Source: Devosia sp. Root413D1 (GTDB lineage: Bacteria; Pseudomonadota; Alphaproteobacteria; Rhizobiales; Devosiaceae). From it: a stretch of DNA of 64,000 bases. Within the stretch, counting starts at the first letter, position 1. The number at the start of each line of letters is the position of its first letter. This document shows positions 17,243 through 28,146 of this stretch, piece after piece. The notes beneath the pieces were generated by a model that had not been told where the DNA came from, did not search any database, and worked only from the letters and a program-made list of their open reading frames with translations. The stretch is taken from the NCBI RefSeq assembly GCF_001425235.1, contig NZ_LMEA01000007.1:73170-137169 (forward strand). The letters run 5' to 3'. The position numbers and the translations under genes were made by a program.

Positions 17243-18048
17243 GGCTGTGCTTCCGCGAGAGAGGGGGCAAGCGCCTCGAGGCGCTTCAGCATTTCAGTGA
17301 GGTGGGCGCGCAGGCGTTCCGACTTGACGGGGTCGAGTGCGAAGGGCGGCGCTTCCGCGACGAGGTGCGTCGCCTGCGCCAGTTCGAGCTGGATCGTCTC
17401 TACGCCGCCGGCCGGGTTGCTGTAGTGGCGTGTCGTCCACCCGCCCTTGAAGCGGCCATTGAGCACCGAGCTGTAGCCCTCGGCCGCCCGCGCGACGTCG
17501 TAGACGGCGGCCTCGACGGCGGGCGCACAGGATCTTCCATCGGCCGTGCCGACATTGAAATCCGGCAGCGTGCCTTCAAACAGGAACGGGATATTCGAGC
17601 GGATCGAATGGCAATCGAAGAGAATGGCGACGCCGTGCGCCGCGCGGACCCGCTCGACTTCGGCGGCCAGCGCGGCGTGGTAAGGGGCGTGGTACACCGC
17701 CAGCCGCTGCTGCGTCTCGGCCGTATCGGCGAAGCCGCCCTCGGACCAGATCGGTGCGCCATCGAAATCGGTTTCGGGCACAAGCCCCGTGGTGTTCTGG
17801 CCCGGATAGAGGCTGGCGCCGGTGGGATCGCGACCCACGTCGATGACATAGCGGTGGTGGGTGGCGCGGATGGTCGAGGCGCCCGGCAGCAGGTCGCGAT
17901 AGAGTTGGTGGATATGCCAGTCGGTGTCGGCGAGGATTTTGCCGTTGTCGTTCAGCTGATCCCGGATCTGAGGCGGCACATAAGTCCCGGTATGCGGGAA
18001 CGCCAGGATGACGGGCGAGGTGCCCTGGTGGAGCTCGAAGATCTCCAT
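17239..18048 (-). CDS. hutG: N-formylglutamate deformylase
   Basis: 269 residues from ATG 18048, sharing one base with the hutH stop (TGATG). The product hydrolyses N-formylglutamate to glutamate and formate, the end of the five-step hut pathway. FGH-family landmarks are [39 protein letters not shown] and [13 protein letters not shown]. Its presence together with hutF shows that the deiminase/deformylase branch is used rather than direct formimidoylglutamase cleavage. Confidence 0.95.
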   Translation of the reverse strand: MEIFELHQGTSPVILAFPHTGTYVPPQIRDQLNDNGKILADTDWHIHQLYRDLLPGASTIRATHHRYVIDVGRDPTGASLYPGQNTTGLVPETDFDGAPIWSEGGFADTAETQQRLAVYHAPYHAALAAEVERVRAAHGVAILFDCHSIRSNIPFLFEGTLPDFNVGTADGRSCAPAVEAAVYDVARAAEGYSSVLNGRFKGGWTTRHYSNPAGGVETIQLELAQATHLVAEAPPFALDPVKSERLRAHLTEMLKRLEALAPSLAEAQP

Positions 18049-19583
18049 CAGTGCGCCAGCCCCGGCAGGATGCCAGGCCCGATGGCGCTGATCAGGCCAC
18101 CATTGGCGACCAGCGTCACCGCGGCGGCGATGTCGGGGGCCATGTAGCGGTCCTCCTCGAGTTCGGGAACCACCGCGCGAAGCGCCGAGCGGGCCTTGAG
18201 CAGTTCGGTGCCGGTCTGCAGCGGCGCCCGGCAATCGACACCCTGTGTCGCCGTGAGCGCCTCGATGCCGATAATGCCGAACAGGTTCTCGGTCATCTGC
18301 AGCAACCGGCGCGCCCCGTGGCAGGCCATCGAGACATGGTCTTCCTGGTTGGCCGAGGTGGGGGTGGAGTCGACCGAGGCCGGATGGGCCATCTGCTTGT
18401 TCTCGCTCATCAGCGCCGCCGAGGTCACCTCGGCAATCATCAGGCCGGAATTGAGCCCGGGCTTCTTGGCGAGGAATGCCGGCAAGCCGTAGGAGAGGGC
18501 CGGATCGACCAGCAAGGCGATGCGGCGTTGCGCAATGGCACCGATCTCGCACACCGCGATGGCGATCTGATCGGCCGCGAAGGCCACCGGCTCGGCGTGG
18601 AAATTGCCGCCCGACACTACGCTGCCATCGGACAGCACCAGGGGGTTGTCGGTGACGGCGTTGGCCTCGATCTCGAGCGTCCGCCCAGCCGTGCGGAGCA
18701 GGTCGAGGCAGGCGCCATCGACCTGCGGCTGGCAGCGAATGCAGTAGGGGTCCTGCACCCGTTCGTCGCCTTCAACATGGCTCTCGCGAATGGCCGAGCC
18801 GGCGAGCAGCGTGCGCAGCGCCGCTGCCGCATCGATCTGGCCCTGGTGTCCCCGGAGAGTATGGATATCGGGATGGAACGGGGCCGAGGAACCCATCGCG
18901 GCATCGGTCGACATGGCGCCGGTGATCAATGCTGCCTGGGCGGCGCGATGCGCGCGGAACAGTCCGGCAAGTGCCAGCGCCGTCGAGGTCTGCGTGCCGT
19001 TGATTAGCGCCAGGCCCTCCTTGGCGGCGAGCACCACCGGGCTGAGCCCGGCGCGTTCGAGCGCCGCGCGGCCAGTAAGCCGGTCGCCCCGGTAGAATGC
19101 CTCACCCTCGCCGATCATCACCGCCGTCATATGCGCCAGCGGCGCCAGGTCGCCGGAGGCGCCGACCGAGCCCTTTTCCGGGATCAGCGGGATGACGCCG
19201 CGGGCCAGCATGGCCTCGATCAGCCGGATGAGCTCGATCCGCACGCCGGATGCGCCGCGCCCCAGTGAGACCAGCTTCAGCGACATGATCAGCCGCACGA
19301 TGTTCTCTGGCAGCGGCGCGCCGACGCCGCAGCAGTGCGACAGGATGAGGTTGCGCTGCAGCGTGGCGAGGTCAGCTGCTTCGATCTTGATCGAAGCCAG
19401 TTTGCCGAAGCCGGTATTGACGCCATAGACCGGGGCGTTGCCGGCGGCGATCTGGGCAATGCGGTCCGCGGCGCGGTCGACCGCCGCGTCGAATCCCGGA
19501 TCGAGCACCGCGGGAGTGCCGTTCCAGAAGATCTCGGACAGCGTCTCGAGCGAGACGCTCCCCGGTGTGAGCGTGATAGTCAT
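18048..19583 (-). CDS. hutH: Histidine ammonia-lyase
   Basis: 511 residues from ATG 19583, chosen because it overlaps the hutI stop (ATGA) and gives the usual HutH N-terminus [10 protein letters not shown]. The Ala-Ser-Gly triad that forms the MIO electrophile is at residues 142-144 ([14 protein letters not shown]). [12 protein letters not shown] and GNFHAEP are further family motifs. It deaminates L-histidine to urocanate, which is also the normal inducer ligand of HutC. All catalytic landmarks look intact. Confidence 0.97.
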   Translation of the reverse strand: MTITLTPGSVSLETLSEIFWNGTPAVLDPGFDAAVDRAADRIAQIAAGNAPVYGVNTGFGKLASIKIEAADLATLQRNLILSHCCGVGAPLPENIVRLIMSLKLVSLGRGASGVRIELIRLIEAMLARGVIPLIPEKGSVGASGDLAPLAHMTAVMIGEGEAFYRGDRLTGRAALERAGLSPVVLAAKEGLALINGTQTSTALALAGLFRAHRAAQAALITGAMSTDAAMGSSAPFHPDIHTLRGHQGQIDAAAALRTLLAGSAIRESHVEGDERVQDPYCIRCQPQVDGACLDLLRTAGRTLEIEANAVTDNPLVLSDGSVVSGGNFHAEPVAFAADQIAIAVCEIGAIAQRRIALLVDPALSYGLPAFLAKKPGLNSGLMIAEVTSAALMSENKQMAHPASVDSTPTSANQEDHVSMACHGARRLLQMTENLFGIIGIEALTATQGVDCRAPLQTGTELLKARSALRAVVPELEEDRYMAPDIAAAVTLVANGGLISAIGPGILPGLAH

Positions 19584-20809
19584 GTTGCCTTGCCCTTGAA
19601 GATGCGGCGGTGCAGCGGGTTGAAGCCGATGCGGTAGGTGAGTTCGGCCACCGAGGCGCAGTTCCACACCGCGAAGTCAGCGGATTTGCCCGCCTCGAGC
19701 GTGCCGGTCTGCTCGCGCAGCCCCAGCGCCTGCGCCGCTATGCGCGTCGTTCCGGCCAGGCACTCGGTGACCGTCAGCCCGAACAGCGTGGCCGCCATGT
19801 TCATGCCCAGCAGCAGCGAGGTGAGCGGCGAGGTACCGGGGTTGCAATCGGTGGCGACAGCGATCGCGACGCCATGCCGGCGCAGCGCGGCGATATCGGG
19901 CTTGTGCGTCTCTCGGATGGCGTAGAAAGCGCCCGGCAGCAGCACCGCGACCGTCCCCGCGGCGGCCATGGCCGCGGCGTCCGCGTCGTCGATATATTCG
20001 AGATGATCCGCCGACAGCGCGCCGTAACGGGTGGCGAGCAACGTGCCGCCGAGATGGCTCAACTGCTCAGCATGGAGCTTCACCGGCAGCCCGAGCTCCC
20101 GCGCCAGGTCGAAAACCCGGGCGATCTCCTCGGGCGAAAAGGCGATGCCCTCGCAAAAGCCGTCGACAGCGTCGACCAGCCCGTCGGCATGCGCCGCTTT
20201 CAGGCCGGGCAGCACCACCTCGTCGAGATAGGCTCCGTTGCGTCCCTTGTACTCCTCGGGCGTCGCATGGGCGCCCAGATACGAGGTGACCAAGCGCACC
20301 GCCCGCCGATTGCCCAGCTCGCGGGCGGCGCGCAGCATGTTCGACTCGGCCTCGATACTGAGGCCATAGCCTGACTTGATCTCGATGGTCCCCACACCCT
20401 CGCCGAGCAGCGTATCGAGGCGCGGCAGGGCCTGCTCGACCAGTTCCTCGACCGACAGCGCTCGGGTGGCCCGAACGGTCGAGACGATACCGCCCCCAGC
20501 CTTGGCAATCTCGACATAGCTGGCGCCGTCGAGCCGCATTTCGAACTCACGGGCGCGGTTGCCGCCATGCACGATGTGGGTGTGGCAATCGATCAGCGCC
20601 GGGGTCACCAGCCGGCCGCCGAGGTCGATCTGTTGCGCGCCGTCGATATCGGGCGCTTCCGACGCGGCGCCGGCGAAGACGATGCGTTCGCCGGAGGTGA
20701 CGACCACGCCGTTCTCGATCGGCTCGACCGAGGGGCTGGCCATCGTCACGAGGCGGGCGTTCCGCCATAGTTTCACGTCGGCGTCGCGGCTGGGGATTGG
20801 TGTCGGCAT
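19580..20809 (-). CDS. hutI: Imidazolonepropionase
   Basis: 409 residues, first gene of the leftward hut unit. It is an amidohydrolase-fold enzyme that opens the ring of 4-imidazolone-5-propionate to N-formimidoyl-glutamate. Metal and substrate motifs are [39 protein letters not shown] and [12 protein letters not shown] HutC-type box lies 30 bases upstream of its start, in the 92-base gap shared with the divergent hutF. Confidence 0.97.
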   Translation of the reverse strand: MPTPIPSRDADVKLWRNARLVTMASPSVEPIENGVVVTSGERIVFAGAASEAPDIDGAQQIDLGGRLVTPALIDCHTHIVHGGNRAREFEMRLDGASYVEIAKAGGGIVSTVRATRALSVEELVEQALPRLDTLLGEGVGTIEIKSGYGLSIEAESNMLRAARELGNRRAVRLVTSYLGAHATPEEYKGRNGAYLDEVVLPGLKAAHADGLVDAVDGFCEGIAFSPEEIARVFDLARELGLPVKLHAEQLSHLGGTLLATRYGALSADHLEYIDDADAAAMAAAGTVAVLLPGAFYAIRETHKPDIAALRRHGVAIAVATDCNPGTSPLTSLLLGMNMAATLFGLTVTECLAGTTRIAAQALGLREQTGTLEAGKSADFAVWNCASVAELTYRIGFNPLHRRIFKGKAT

Positions 20810-20838
20810 TGCATGTCCGCTTTCAATCGTCCTAAAAG

Positions 20839-20850
20839 ATGTATAGACAT
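20839..20850. promoter_or_regulatory. HutC-type operator in the hutI/hutF divergent promoter
   Basis: ATGTATAGACAT, an imperfect ATGT-N4-ACAT dyad. The identical 12 bases recur at 23075-23086 and 23977-23988. It is the only such box between the two hut transcription units, so one site probably serves both directions. Assignment to HutC rests on position and recurrence. Confidence 0.8.
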
Positions 20851-20901
20851 AATGGGGTCGATGACAAGAGAGTTTTCCGTTTGTCCCGTCAGGATCGCTC
20901 G

Positions 20902-22248
20902 ATGACCAAGCTGTTCGCCGCCGCTGCCTTGCTTCCCACCGGTCTCGCCCACGATGTCAGCATCGAGATCGAGAACGGGCTGATCACCTCGGTAGAGCAG
21001 GGGAGTGCGCCGGCTGTCGCAGACGAGCGCCATGCGCTGCTGGCGCCGGCGGTCCCCAACCTCCACAGCCACGCTTTCCAGCGCGCCATGGCGGGGCTGA
21101 CCGAGAAGCGCGGGCCCGATGAGGACAGCTTCTGGAGCTGGCGGACCCAGATGTATCGCTTCGCCCTGTCGATGACGCCCGACGACGTCGAGGCGGTGGC
21201 GGCGCAGCTCTATGTCGAAATGCTCGAGGCGGGCTTCTCGCGGGTGGGCGAGTTCCACTACCTGCATCACGACGTCGATGGTCGTCCCTATGCCAACATC
21301 GCTGAGATGGCGGAGCGCATCGCCGCCGCCAGCGCCGAGGCGGGCATCGGCCTGACTCTGCTGCCGGTGTTCTACGCCCACTCAGGCTTCGGGCCGAAAC
21401 CGCCGATCGAGGGGCAGCGGCGCTTCATCAACGACACGGCTCGCTTTGCCGAACTGGTGACCGCGTCGCGGCGCGCGGTCCGCGCGCTGGAGGGCGCGGT
21501 GGTGGGCATCGCCCCGCACAGCCTGAGGGCCGCGACCATCGACGAGATCCGGGAGATCCTGCCGTTCGCCGAAGGACAGCCCGTGCATATCCACGTCGCC
21601 GAGCAATTGCTGGAAGTCGAGGATTGCATTGCGGCCACCGGCGCGCGCCCCGTTGAGCTGCTGCTTGCCGGCGCGCCGGTCGATCAGCGCTGGTGCCTGA
21701 TCCATGCCACCCACCTCACCGCCGATGAGGTGGCCGGCATCGCTGCCACCAAGGCTGTGGCGGGTCTCTGCCCGATTACCGAAGCCAACCTTGGCGACGG
21801 CATATTTGCCGGCGCCGCATTCGTCGCGCAGGGCGGCCGCCTGGGCGTGGGCTCGGACTCCAACGTCCAGATCTCGCTGGCCGGTGAGCTGAGGCAGCTG
21901 GAGTACAGCCAGCGCCTGGCGCGGCAGAGCCGCAACGTCATCGCGCGGGCCGGACAGTCGACCGCCGCTGAGCTCGTCAACCTGGCGGCGAAGGGTGGTG
22001 CAGCGGCCCTCGGGGTGCAGTCGGGGATTGCAGTCGGCAACCCCGCCGACCTGGTGTCATTCTCGGCCGCCGGTGCGCCTTACCTGTCGTCGGTCGATCA
22101 GCTCGACGCGTTTGTGTTCGCCTCCGGCGTCTCGGTGGCGGATGTCTGGGTCGGCGGCAACAAGCAAGTGGTCGATGGCAAACATGTTAAGTCCGGCGCC
22201 ATTCGGCGGCGGTTCGAGTCGACCATGCACCGCCTGCTTGGGGCTTGA
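20902..22248 (+). CDS. hutF: Formimidoylglutamate deiminase
   Basis: 448 residues from ATG 20902, preceded by AGGATCG and giving the start [19 protein letters not shown]. It converts N-formimidoylglutamate to N-formylglutamate plus ammonia. Amidohydrolase landmarks are [17 protein letters not shown] (HxH metal site), [19 protein letters not shown] and [12 protein letters not shown]. It works between HutI and HutG and is transcribed opposite to them. hutC follows after 48 bases, so the regulator is probably co-transcribed and autoregulated. Confidence 0.96.
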   Translation: MTKLFAAAALLPTGLAHDVSIEIENGLITSVEQGSAPAVADERHALLAPAVPNLHSHAFQRAMAGLTEKRGPDEDSFWSWRTQMYRFALSMTPDDVEAVAAQLYVEMLEAGFSRVGEFHYLHHDVDGRPYANIAEMAERIAAASAEAGIGLTLLPVFYAHSGFGPKPPIEGQRRFINDTARFAELVTASRRAVRALEGAVVGIAPHSLRAATIDEIREILPFAEGQPVHIHVAEQLLEVEDCIAATGARPVELLLAGAPVDQRWCLIHATHLTADEVAGIAATKAVAGLCPITEANLGDGIFAGAAFVAQGGRLGVGSDSNVQISLAGELRQLEYSQRLARQSRNVIARAGQSTAAELVNLAAKGGAAALGVQSGIAVGNPADLVSFSAAGAPYLSSVDQLDAFVFASGVSVADVWVGGNKQVVDGKHVKSGAIRRRFESTMHRLLGA

Positions 22249-22296
22249 CCCCATCGGCGGAACATCGGTTAGCTTTGGTTTGAAGCACGGGATTGG

Positions 22297-23043
22297 ATGA
22301 GCGTGAGCACACTAGTGACTGCCGAGCGTGACACCGAAGCCGGCACGCTCCACCAGCGCATCCTCAATGACATTGAAGGCAAGATCGTTTCGGGGGAATG
22401 GCCCATCGGCCACCGCATCCCGTTCGAGGTGGATCTCGCTCGCGAGTATGGCTGCTCGCGGATGACCGTGAACAAGGTCCTGACCCAGCTGGCGCGGGCC
22501 GGGCTGATCGAGCGGGTGAAAAAGAGCGGCAGCTTCGTCAGCCAGCCGCACACCCAGTCCGCGGTGCTCGAGATCAGCGACATCCGCAAGGAAGTGGAGT
22601 CGCTCAAGCTCCCCTACGCCTTCAATGTTCCGCGGGCGGGGAAGCGGAAAGCCCAGGGCGCCGATCGGCTGTTGCTCGACGTGCCCGTCGGTACGGCGAT
22701 CCTCGATATCACCTGCGTCCACCTGGCGGGCGGCAAGCCGTTCTGCCTTGAACAGCGGCTGATCAACCTTGCCAGTGTCGAGGGCGCCGACCAGGCGGAT
22801 TTCACCAAGGTCCCGCCCGGACAATGGCTGCTGAGCCAGGTGCCGTGGAGCTCGGCGGAACACCGCATCCATGCGGCAGCGGCGGACGCCACGACCGCTG
22901 AACAACTGGGGATCGAGCAGGGCACGGCTTGCCTCGTGATCGAGCGCCGGACTTGGAGCGCCGGCGCTGCCGTCACTCAGGTGCGGCTGACCTATCCGGG
23001 CGATCGCCACGCCCTCGTCGCCACCTTTACCCCGTCGTCGTGA
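22297..23043 (+). CDS. hutC: Histidine utilisation repressor, GntR/HutC family
   Basis: 248 residues. The N-terminal GntR winged HTH (about residues 17-82) includes GEWPIGHRIPFEVDLAREYG and SRMTVNKVLTQLARAGLIER. A C-terminal UTRA ligand domain follows (about 95-245, with FCLEQRLINL and CLVIERRTW). HutC proteins repress hut genes and release DNA on binding urocanate. Its position between hutF and an SDR/ABC transporter operon, and the identical ATGTATAGACAT boxes in front of both systems, suggest that it controls both. Confidence 0.93.
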   Translation: MSVSTLVTAERDTEAGTLHQRILNDIEGKIVSGEWPIGHRIPFEVDLAREYGCSRMTVNKVLTQLARAGLIERVKKSGSFVSQPHTQSAVLEISDIRKEVESLKLPYAFNVPRAGKRKAQGADRLLLDVPVGTAILDITCVHLAGGKPFCLEQRLINLASVEGADQADFTKVPPGQWLLSQVPWSSAEHRIHAAAADATTAEQLGIEQGTACLVIERRTWSAGAAVTQVRLTYPGDRHALVATFTPSS

Positions 23044-23074
23044 CCGCGCATCAGGTCGCGATCCTACCGACATT

Positions 23075-23086
23075 ATGTATAGACAT
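23075..23086. promoter_or_regulatory. HutC-type operator upstream of the SDR gene
   Basis: ATGTATAGACAT, an exact copy of the hut promoter box, 52 bases before the SDR start codon. No other regulator gene lies nearby. Confidence 0.78.
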
Positions 23087-23138
23087 GAGTGACTGAAAGT
23101 GCTGATACTCGTCAACTGCATCTCTGGGAGGAGGCTGC

Positions 23139-23909
23139 ATGTCTAGCAAATCTGCCTTCGACCTCACGGGAAGGCGCGCCCTGGTGACCGGCGGCAGCCG
23201 CGGCCTGGGGCAGGGGATTGCCGTTGCCCTCGCGGCAGCTGGCGCCGAGGTCTGCGTCACGGCGCGCGCCCGCGCCAGCCTCGACGCGACGCTGAGCCAG
23301 GTCGCAGCAGCCGGTGCGTCCGGCCGGGCGCTCGAGCTCGATGTCACCGATGTCGCCGGCATCGCCGCCGCAATCGGTGAACTCGACGCGGCGTGGCCCA
23401 TCGACATCCTCGTCAACAATGCCGGCTTCGAAAGCGTCGCGCCGTCGCTCGATGTCGATGAAGCGCTGTGGGACAGCATCGTCGACACCAACCTCAAGGG
23501 TAGCTTCTTCTGCGCCCAGGCGGCGGCGCGCGGCATGGCCTCGCGCGGTCGCGGTGGCTCGATCATCAACCTCTGTTCGCTGACCTCCTATGTGGGCGTG
23601 CCCACCGCCGTCCCCTATGGTTCGTCGAAATCCGGGTTGCTCGGCATGACCCGCGCCCTGTCGGCGGAGTGGGCTCGGCACGGCATCCGCGTCAACGCGG
23701 TCGCGCCGGGCTATTTCCGCACCGAGATGACGGAAGGTTTCTATGCCGAAGAAGCCTGGGCCACCGGCATGCTGGGAAAGATCCCGCAGGGCCGCTTCGG
23801 GCTGGCCGAGGATGTCGGCGGCCCTGTCGTCTTCCTCGCCAGCACCGCATCGGCCTATGTGACGGGGCAGTGCCTGGCGATCGACGGAGGCTACCTTGCC
23901 TCCATCTGA
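23139..23909 (+). CDS. SDR family NAD(P)-dependent oxidoreductase
   Basis: 256 residues, ATG preceded by GGGAGGAGG. A classical short-chain dehydrogenase with cofactor loop TGGSRGLG (17-24), NNAG (93-96) and catalytic Ser147, Tyr160 and Lys164 (YGSSK). It oxidises or reduces a hydroxy or keto group of a small molecule. It lies directly downstream of a HutC-type box and upstream of an ABC importer with its own box, in a cluster that also holds a HisD-family dehydrogenase and a zinc alcohol dehydrogenase. It is probably one step of the same pathway. The substrate is unknown. Confidence 0.9.
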   Translation: MSSKSAFDLTGRRALVTGGSRGLGQGIAVALAAAGAEVCVTARARASLDATLSQVAAAGASGRALELDVTDVAGIAAAIGELDAAWPIDILVNNAGFESVAPSLDVDEALWDSIVDTNLKGSFFCAQAAARGMASRGRGGSIINLCSLTSYVGVPTAVPYGSSKSGLLGMTRALSAEWARHGIRVNAVAPGYFRTEMTEGFYAEEAWATGMLGKIPQGRFGLAEDVGGPVVFLASTASAYVTGQCLAIDGGYLASI

Positions 23910-23918
23910 CGCGCCATT

Positions 23919-23953
23919 TGCACAATCTTTGTGCAGAAAGGAAAACTGCACAA
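23919..23953. promoter_or_regulatory. NtrC-like palindrome plus an extra half-site
   Basis: TGCACAA-tct-TTGTGCA (23919-23935) is a perfect 17-bp dyad of TGCAC-N7-GTGCA form, the shape of enteric NtrC sites. A third TGCACAA follows at 23947-23953. It precedes the ABC transporter promoter by about 80-110 bases. Nitrogen control is inferred. The dyad could alternatively be a weak hairpin at the end of the SDR transcript. Confidence 0.5.
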
Positions 23954-23976
23954 GTCGTGTTGACACACAGGTCGAT

Positions 23977-23988
23977 ATGTATAGACAT
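23977..23988. promoter_or_regulatory. HutC-type operator upstream of the ABC transporter operon
   Basis: A third exact copy of ATGTATAGACAT. It lies about 12 bases after a TTGACA (23960-23965) that could be the -35 element, so a bound repressor would cover the -10 region. It is 44 bases before the start of the ATPase gene. Confidence 0.78.
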
Positions 23989-24032
23989 TATTGGCATGAG
24001 GTGGCTGCGACTGGCCTGTTCGAGGGGAAGTT

Positions 24033-25166
<1,134 letters not shown>

Positions 25167-25199
25167 GCCGGCTGGTAGAGACAATAGGAGAGAGAAACC

Positions 25200-26306
25200 A
25201 TGACTGATCACAAATCCATCCTTGCCCTGTCCCGCCGCAAATTCCTCGGCGGCGCCGCCGCGCTGAGCGGCATCGCAGCCTCCGGCTTCGCGACACGGGT
25301 ATTTGCCCAGGAACCGGCCAAGCCCGCCGAAATCATCGTGCGGGCCTGGGGTGGCTCGTGGGTCGATAGCCTCAAGGCGGGCGTTTCCGACCCCTTCACC
25401 GCTGCCACCGGCATCGCCGTCCGGCACGACCTGACCGAAGACAACGAGATCCAGCCCAAGGTGTGGGCGGCGGTGGCGCAGAACCGGGTGCCCCCGATCC
25501 ACATCAACTGGGACACCACCACCAATGCCACCAAGTCTGCACTGCGTGGCGTGACCGAGGATCTGTCCGATCTCTCGAACCTCGCCGGCACCACGGACCT
25601 CGCCAAGCCTGTCGGGCTCGAGGGCTATCCGATCGTCAACACCTACGGCTATGTCTACGTGCTGGCCTACCGTCCCGAGGCCTTCCCGGATGGCGCCCCG
25701 ACCTCGCTGCAGGTGCTGCTCGATCCCAAGTTCAAGGGCCGCATCGCGCTCTACAACGACGGTATCGGCTTCCACTTCCCTGCCCAGGTCGCCGGCGGCG
25801 GCAAGCTCGAGGATATCCCCGCCAACATGCAGCCGGCCTGGGATTTCATCGCCAAGGTCAAGCAGCAGGCGCCGCTGCTCGGCGAGGACCCGGATTTCAC
25901 CACCTGGTTCCAGAATGGCGAGATCGACCTCGCGGTGACTATCTCGACCAATGCCCGCGAAGCCAAAAAGAACGGCGTCAACATCGCCTGGACCGTTCCC
26001 GAGGAAGGCGCCAAGTTCGATACCGATGGTCTGTGGATCCCCAAGGGCCTGCCCGAGAACGAGCTCTACTGGGCCAAGCAGTACATCAACTTCGCCATCA
26101 CCAAGGACGCTCAGCAGGTGTGGCTCGATGGCCTCGGACTGCCGGGCGTCGTCCCCGGTCTCACTCCGCCGGCCGATCTCGTCGGCGATCCGTCCTACCC
26201 GACCAAGCCGGAGGATTTCGAGCACCTGATCCGCATCTCCTCGCAGGTCCAGGTCGAGAACGAGAGCACCTGGTTCGGCGAATTCAAGAAGATCATGCAG
26301 GGCTGA
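25200..26306 (+). CDS. ABC transporter substrate-binding protein, PotD-like, Tat-exported
   Basis: 368 residues. The N-terminus carries a twin-arginine motif (SRRKFLGG, residues 11-18) and a hydrophobic stretch ending RVFAQEP, so export is probably by Tat. The mature protein starts with EIIVRAWGGSWVDSLKAGVS, the beginning typical of PotD/PotF-type solute-binding proteins for polyamines and other small amines or acids. It delivers the unknown substrate to the two permeases encoded next. The ligand cannot be inferred from residues alone. Confidence 0.9.
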   Translation: MTDHKSILALSRRKFLGGAAALSGIAASGFATRVFAQEPAKPAEIIVRAWGGSWVDSLKAGVSDPFTAATGIAVRHDLTEDNEIQPKVWAAVAQNRVPPIHINWDTTTNATKSALRGVTEDLSDLSNLAGTTDLAKPVGLEGYPIVNTYGYVYVLAYRPEAFPDGAPTSLQVLLDPKFKGRIALYNDGIGFHFPAQVAGGGKLEDIPANMQPAWDFIAKVKQQAPLLGEDPDFTTWFQNGEIDLAVTISTNAREAKKNGVNIAWTVPEEGAKFDTDGLWIPKGLPENELYWAKQYINFAITKDAQQVWLDGLGLPGVVPGLTPPADLVGDPSYPTKPEDFEHLIRISSQVQVENESTWFGEFKKIMQG

Positions 26307-26367
26307 TCTCGCCTCGAACTCGGGACGGCGCTGCGGTGCCGTCCCGCACTACCCCCTGAGGAGCATC

Positions 26368-27312
26368 ATGCGAACGTATCGAAAGGCCTATCCGCTTGGC
26401 TGGCGGATCATGGACGGTATCGAGGCCGCCGTGGCCGCCGTCTGGCCGAGACGCCTGTCTGGTGCGGTGCCCTACGTGATGGTGCTGCCGGCGGTGCTGC
26501 TGGTGCTGCTCCTGGTGATCGGCATGGTGCAGATCGCCGACCAGAGCGCCCGCGTCCTCGACACCAGCACCTTTATGCCCTCGGCCGACTATCGCTCGGC
26601 CAACTATGAGCAGATTTTCAATAGCGGCCTCTACTGGTCGATCCTGTGGCGGAGCCTGCTCGGCTCGGTGATCGTCACCGTGCTCTGCCTCGTCTTCGCG
26701 TTTCCCTACAGCTACCTGATGGTGCGCACGCCCTCGGCCTTGCTGCGCAAGTTCCTGCTGATCGCGCTGTTCCTGCCCTTTTTCATCGGCCAGGTGGTGC
26801 GCGCCTATGGCTGGCTCATCATCCTCGGCAACCAGGGGGTGGTGAACGAGGTGCTGGGGCTGGTCGGCGTTCCCCCCATGCGGCTGCTCTACAACTACCC
26901 AGCCGTCCTCTTCGGGCTGGTGCAGTACATGATCCCGTTCGCCGTGCTGATGCTGGCGCCGGCCCTCACCGCCATCCCCGAGGAGATCGAGTCCGCTGCC
27001 AGCAGCCTCGGCGCCAACTGGTGGCGGAGCTTCGTCCACGTCGTGCTGCCGATGGCCAAGCCCGGCCTGATCGGCGCCGGCCTCGTGGTCCTGACGCTGT
27101 CGTTGACCGATTTCGCCATGCCGGCCATCCTTGGCGGCGGCTCGCAGGATTTCATCGCCAATGCCATCTACGACCAGTTCTTCCGCACCTCCGACCAGGG
27201 GATGGGCGCCGCGCTCACCATCATCCTCGTCGGCATCGGTTCGCTGGTCGTTGGCATCGTCTTTTCGATCTTCGGGGCCGGCACCCTCGCCATGGGGAGG
27301 GATCGCAAATGA
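26368..27312 (+). CDS. ABC transporter permease, PotB-like
   Basis: 314 residues with about six hydrophobic segments, the first at about residues 38-56 (YVMVLPAVLLVLLLVIGMV). The EAA loop reads EEIESAASSLGANWWRSFVH, followed by LPMAKPGL. It is the first membrane subunit of the PotABCD-like importer. Its stop overlaps the next start (ATGA at 27309-27312), so the two permeases are translationally coupled. Confidence 0.92.
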   Translation: MRTYRKAYPLGWRIMDGIEAAVAAVWPRRLSGAVPYVMVLPAVLLVLLLVIGMVQIADQSARVLDTSTFMPSADYRSANYEQIFNSGLYWSILWRSLLGSVIVTVLCLVFAFPYSYLMVRTPSALLRKFLLIALFLPFFIGQVVRAYGWLIILGNQGVVNEVLGLVGVPPMRLLYNYPAVLFGLVQYMIPFAVLMLAPALTAIPEEIESAASSLGANWWRSFVHVVLPMAKPGLIGAGLVVLTLSLTDFAMPAILGGGSQDFIANAIYDQFFRTSDQGMGAALTIILVGIGSLVVGIVFSIFGAGTLAMGRDRK

Positions 27313-28112
27313 CCCAGCAACCCCTGGGCAAGTCCATCGTCATCTGGACGATGGTGGCCCTGGTCCTCATCGTCCTCTCGGCCCCGACGATCGTGGTCCT
27401 CGGCGCCTCCTTCACCTCGGGCAACATCATCCAGTTCCCGCCGCAGGGGTTCTCGCTGCAGTGGTACGCCAAGATCGCGCTGGCCGATGACCTGCGCAGC
27501 GCTTTCGTCCGGTCGCTGGCCGTGGCGCTGATCTGCACCCTGATTTCCATCCCGGTCGGCACCCTCGCGGGCATCGCGCTCAGCAAGTATGCGATCAAGT
27601 TCGAGCGGACGCTGCAGATCTACTTGCTGCTGCCCTTCACCATCCCGCTGATCGGTTCCGGCATCGGGCTGATGCTGCTGTTCGGCGAGATGCGGATTCT
27701 CGGGCAGATCTGGCCGGTTGGCCTCGCCTGCTGCGTCATCAACCTGCCGTTCATGATCTGGGCGGTGATGGCGAGCTCGGCGAGCCTCGACCCCGACCTC
27801 GAACTGGCGGCGGCCAATTGCGGGGCAGGGCCGATCTCCACCTTCTTCAATGTGACCATCCCGGGCGTCATGCCCGGCATCATCAGCGGCTCGCTGCTAA
27901 TGTTCATCCTGGCGCTCAACGAGTTCCTGGTCAGCCTGCTCCTGACCGACGCCCGGACGGTGACGCTGCCGGTGCAGATCTACAATTCGATCCGCTCGAT
28001 CATCACCCCGGACCTCGCGGCCATCTCGGTGGTCTTCATCGTCTGCGCGACCCTGGTGATCGCGCTGCTCGACCGCCTGGTCGGCCTCGACATCTTCCTC
28101 AAATCGAAATGA
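27309..28112 (+). CDS. ABC transporter permease, PotC-like
   Basis: 267 residues from ATG 27309. A first transmembrane segment (VIWTMVALVLIVLSAPTIVV) is followed by five more. The EAA-like loop is DLELAAANCGAGPISTFFNV, then IPGVMPGIISG. It completes the importer. The HisD-family gene starts 34 bases downstream on the same strand with no terminator in between, tying transport to the enzymes. Confidence 0.92.
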   Translation: MTQQPLGKSIVIWTMVALVLIVLSAPTIVVLGASFTSGNIIQFPPQGFSLQWYAKIALADDLRSAFVRSLAVALICTLISIPVGTLAGIALSKYAIKFERTLQIYLLLPFTIPLIGSGIGLMLLFGEMRILGQIWPVGLACCVINLPFMIWAVMASSASLDPDLELAAANCGAGPISTFFNVTIPGVMPGIISGSLLMFILALNEFLVSLLLTDARTVTLPVQIYNSIRSIITPDLAAISVVFIVCATLVIALLDRLVGLDIFLKSK

Positions 28113-28146
28113 CGGTCCGCCGTCCGTACGCAAAGTGAGACGAACT

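Noticed and set aside
15776-17425. A 549-codon plus-strand frame opposite hutU
   Set aside because: hutU on the minus strand is unambiguous. The antisense product is low-complexity and arginine-rich.
23990-24015. A possible sigma-54 promoter (TTGGCAT...CTGC)
   Set aside because: The spacing between the GG and GC elements is 9 or 12 bases, not the required 10, so it does not fit the -24/-12 rule.
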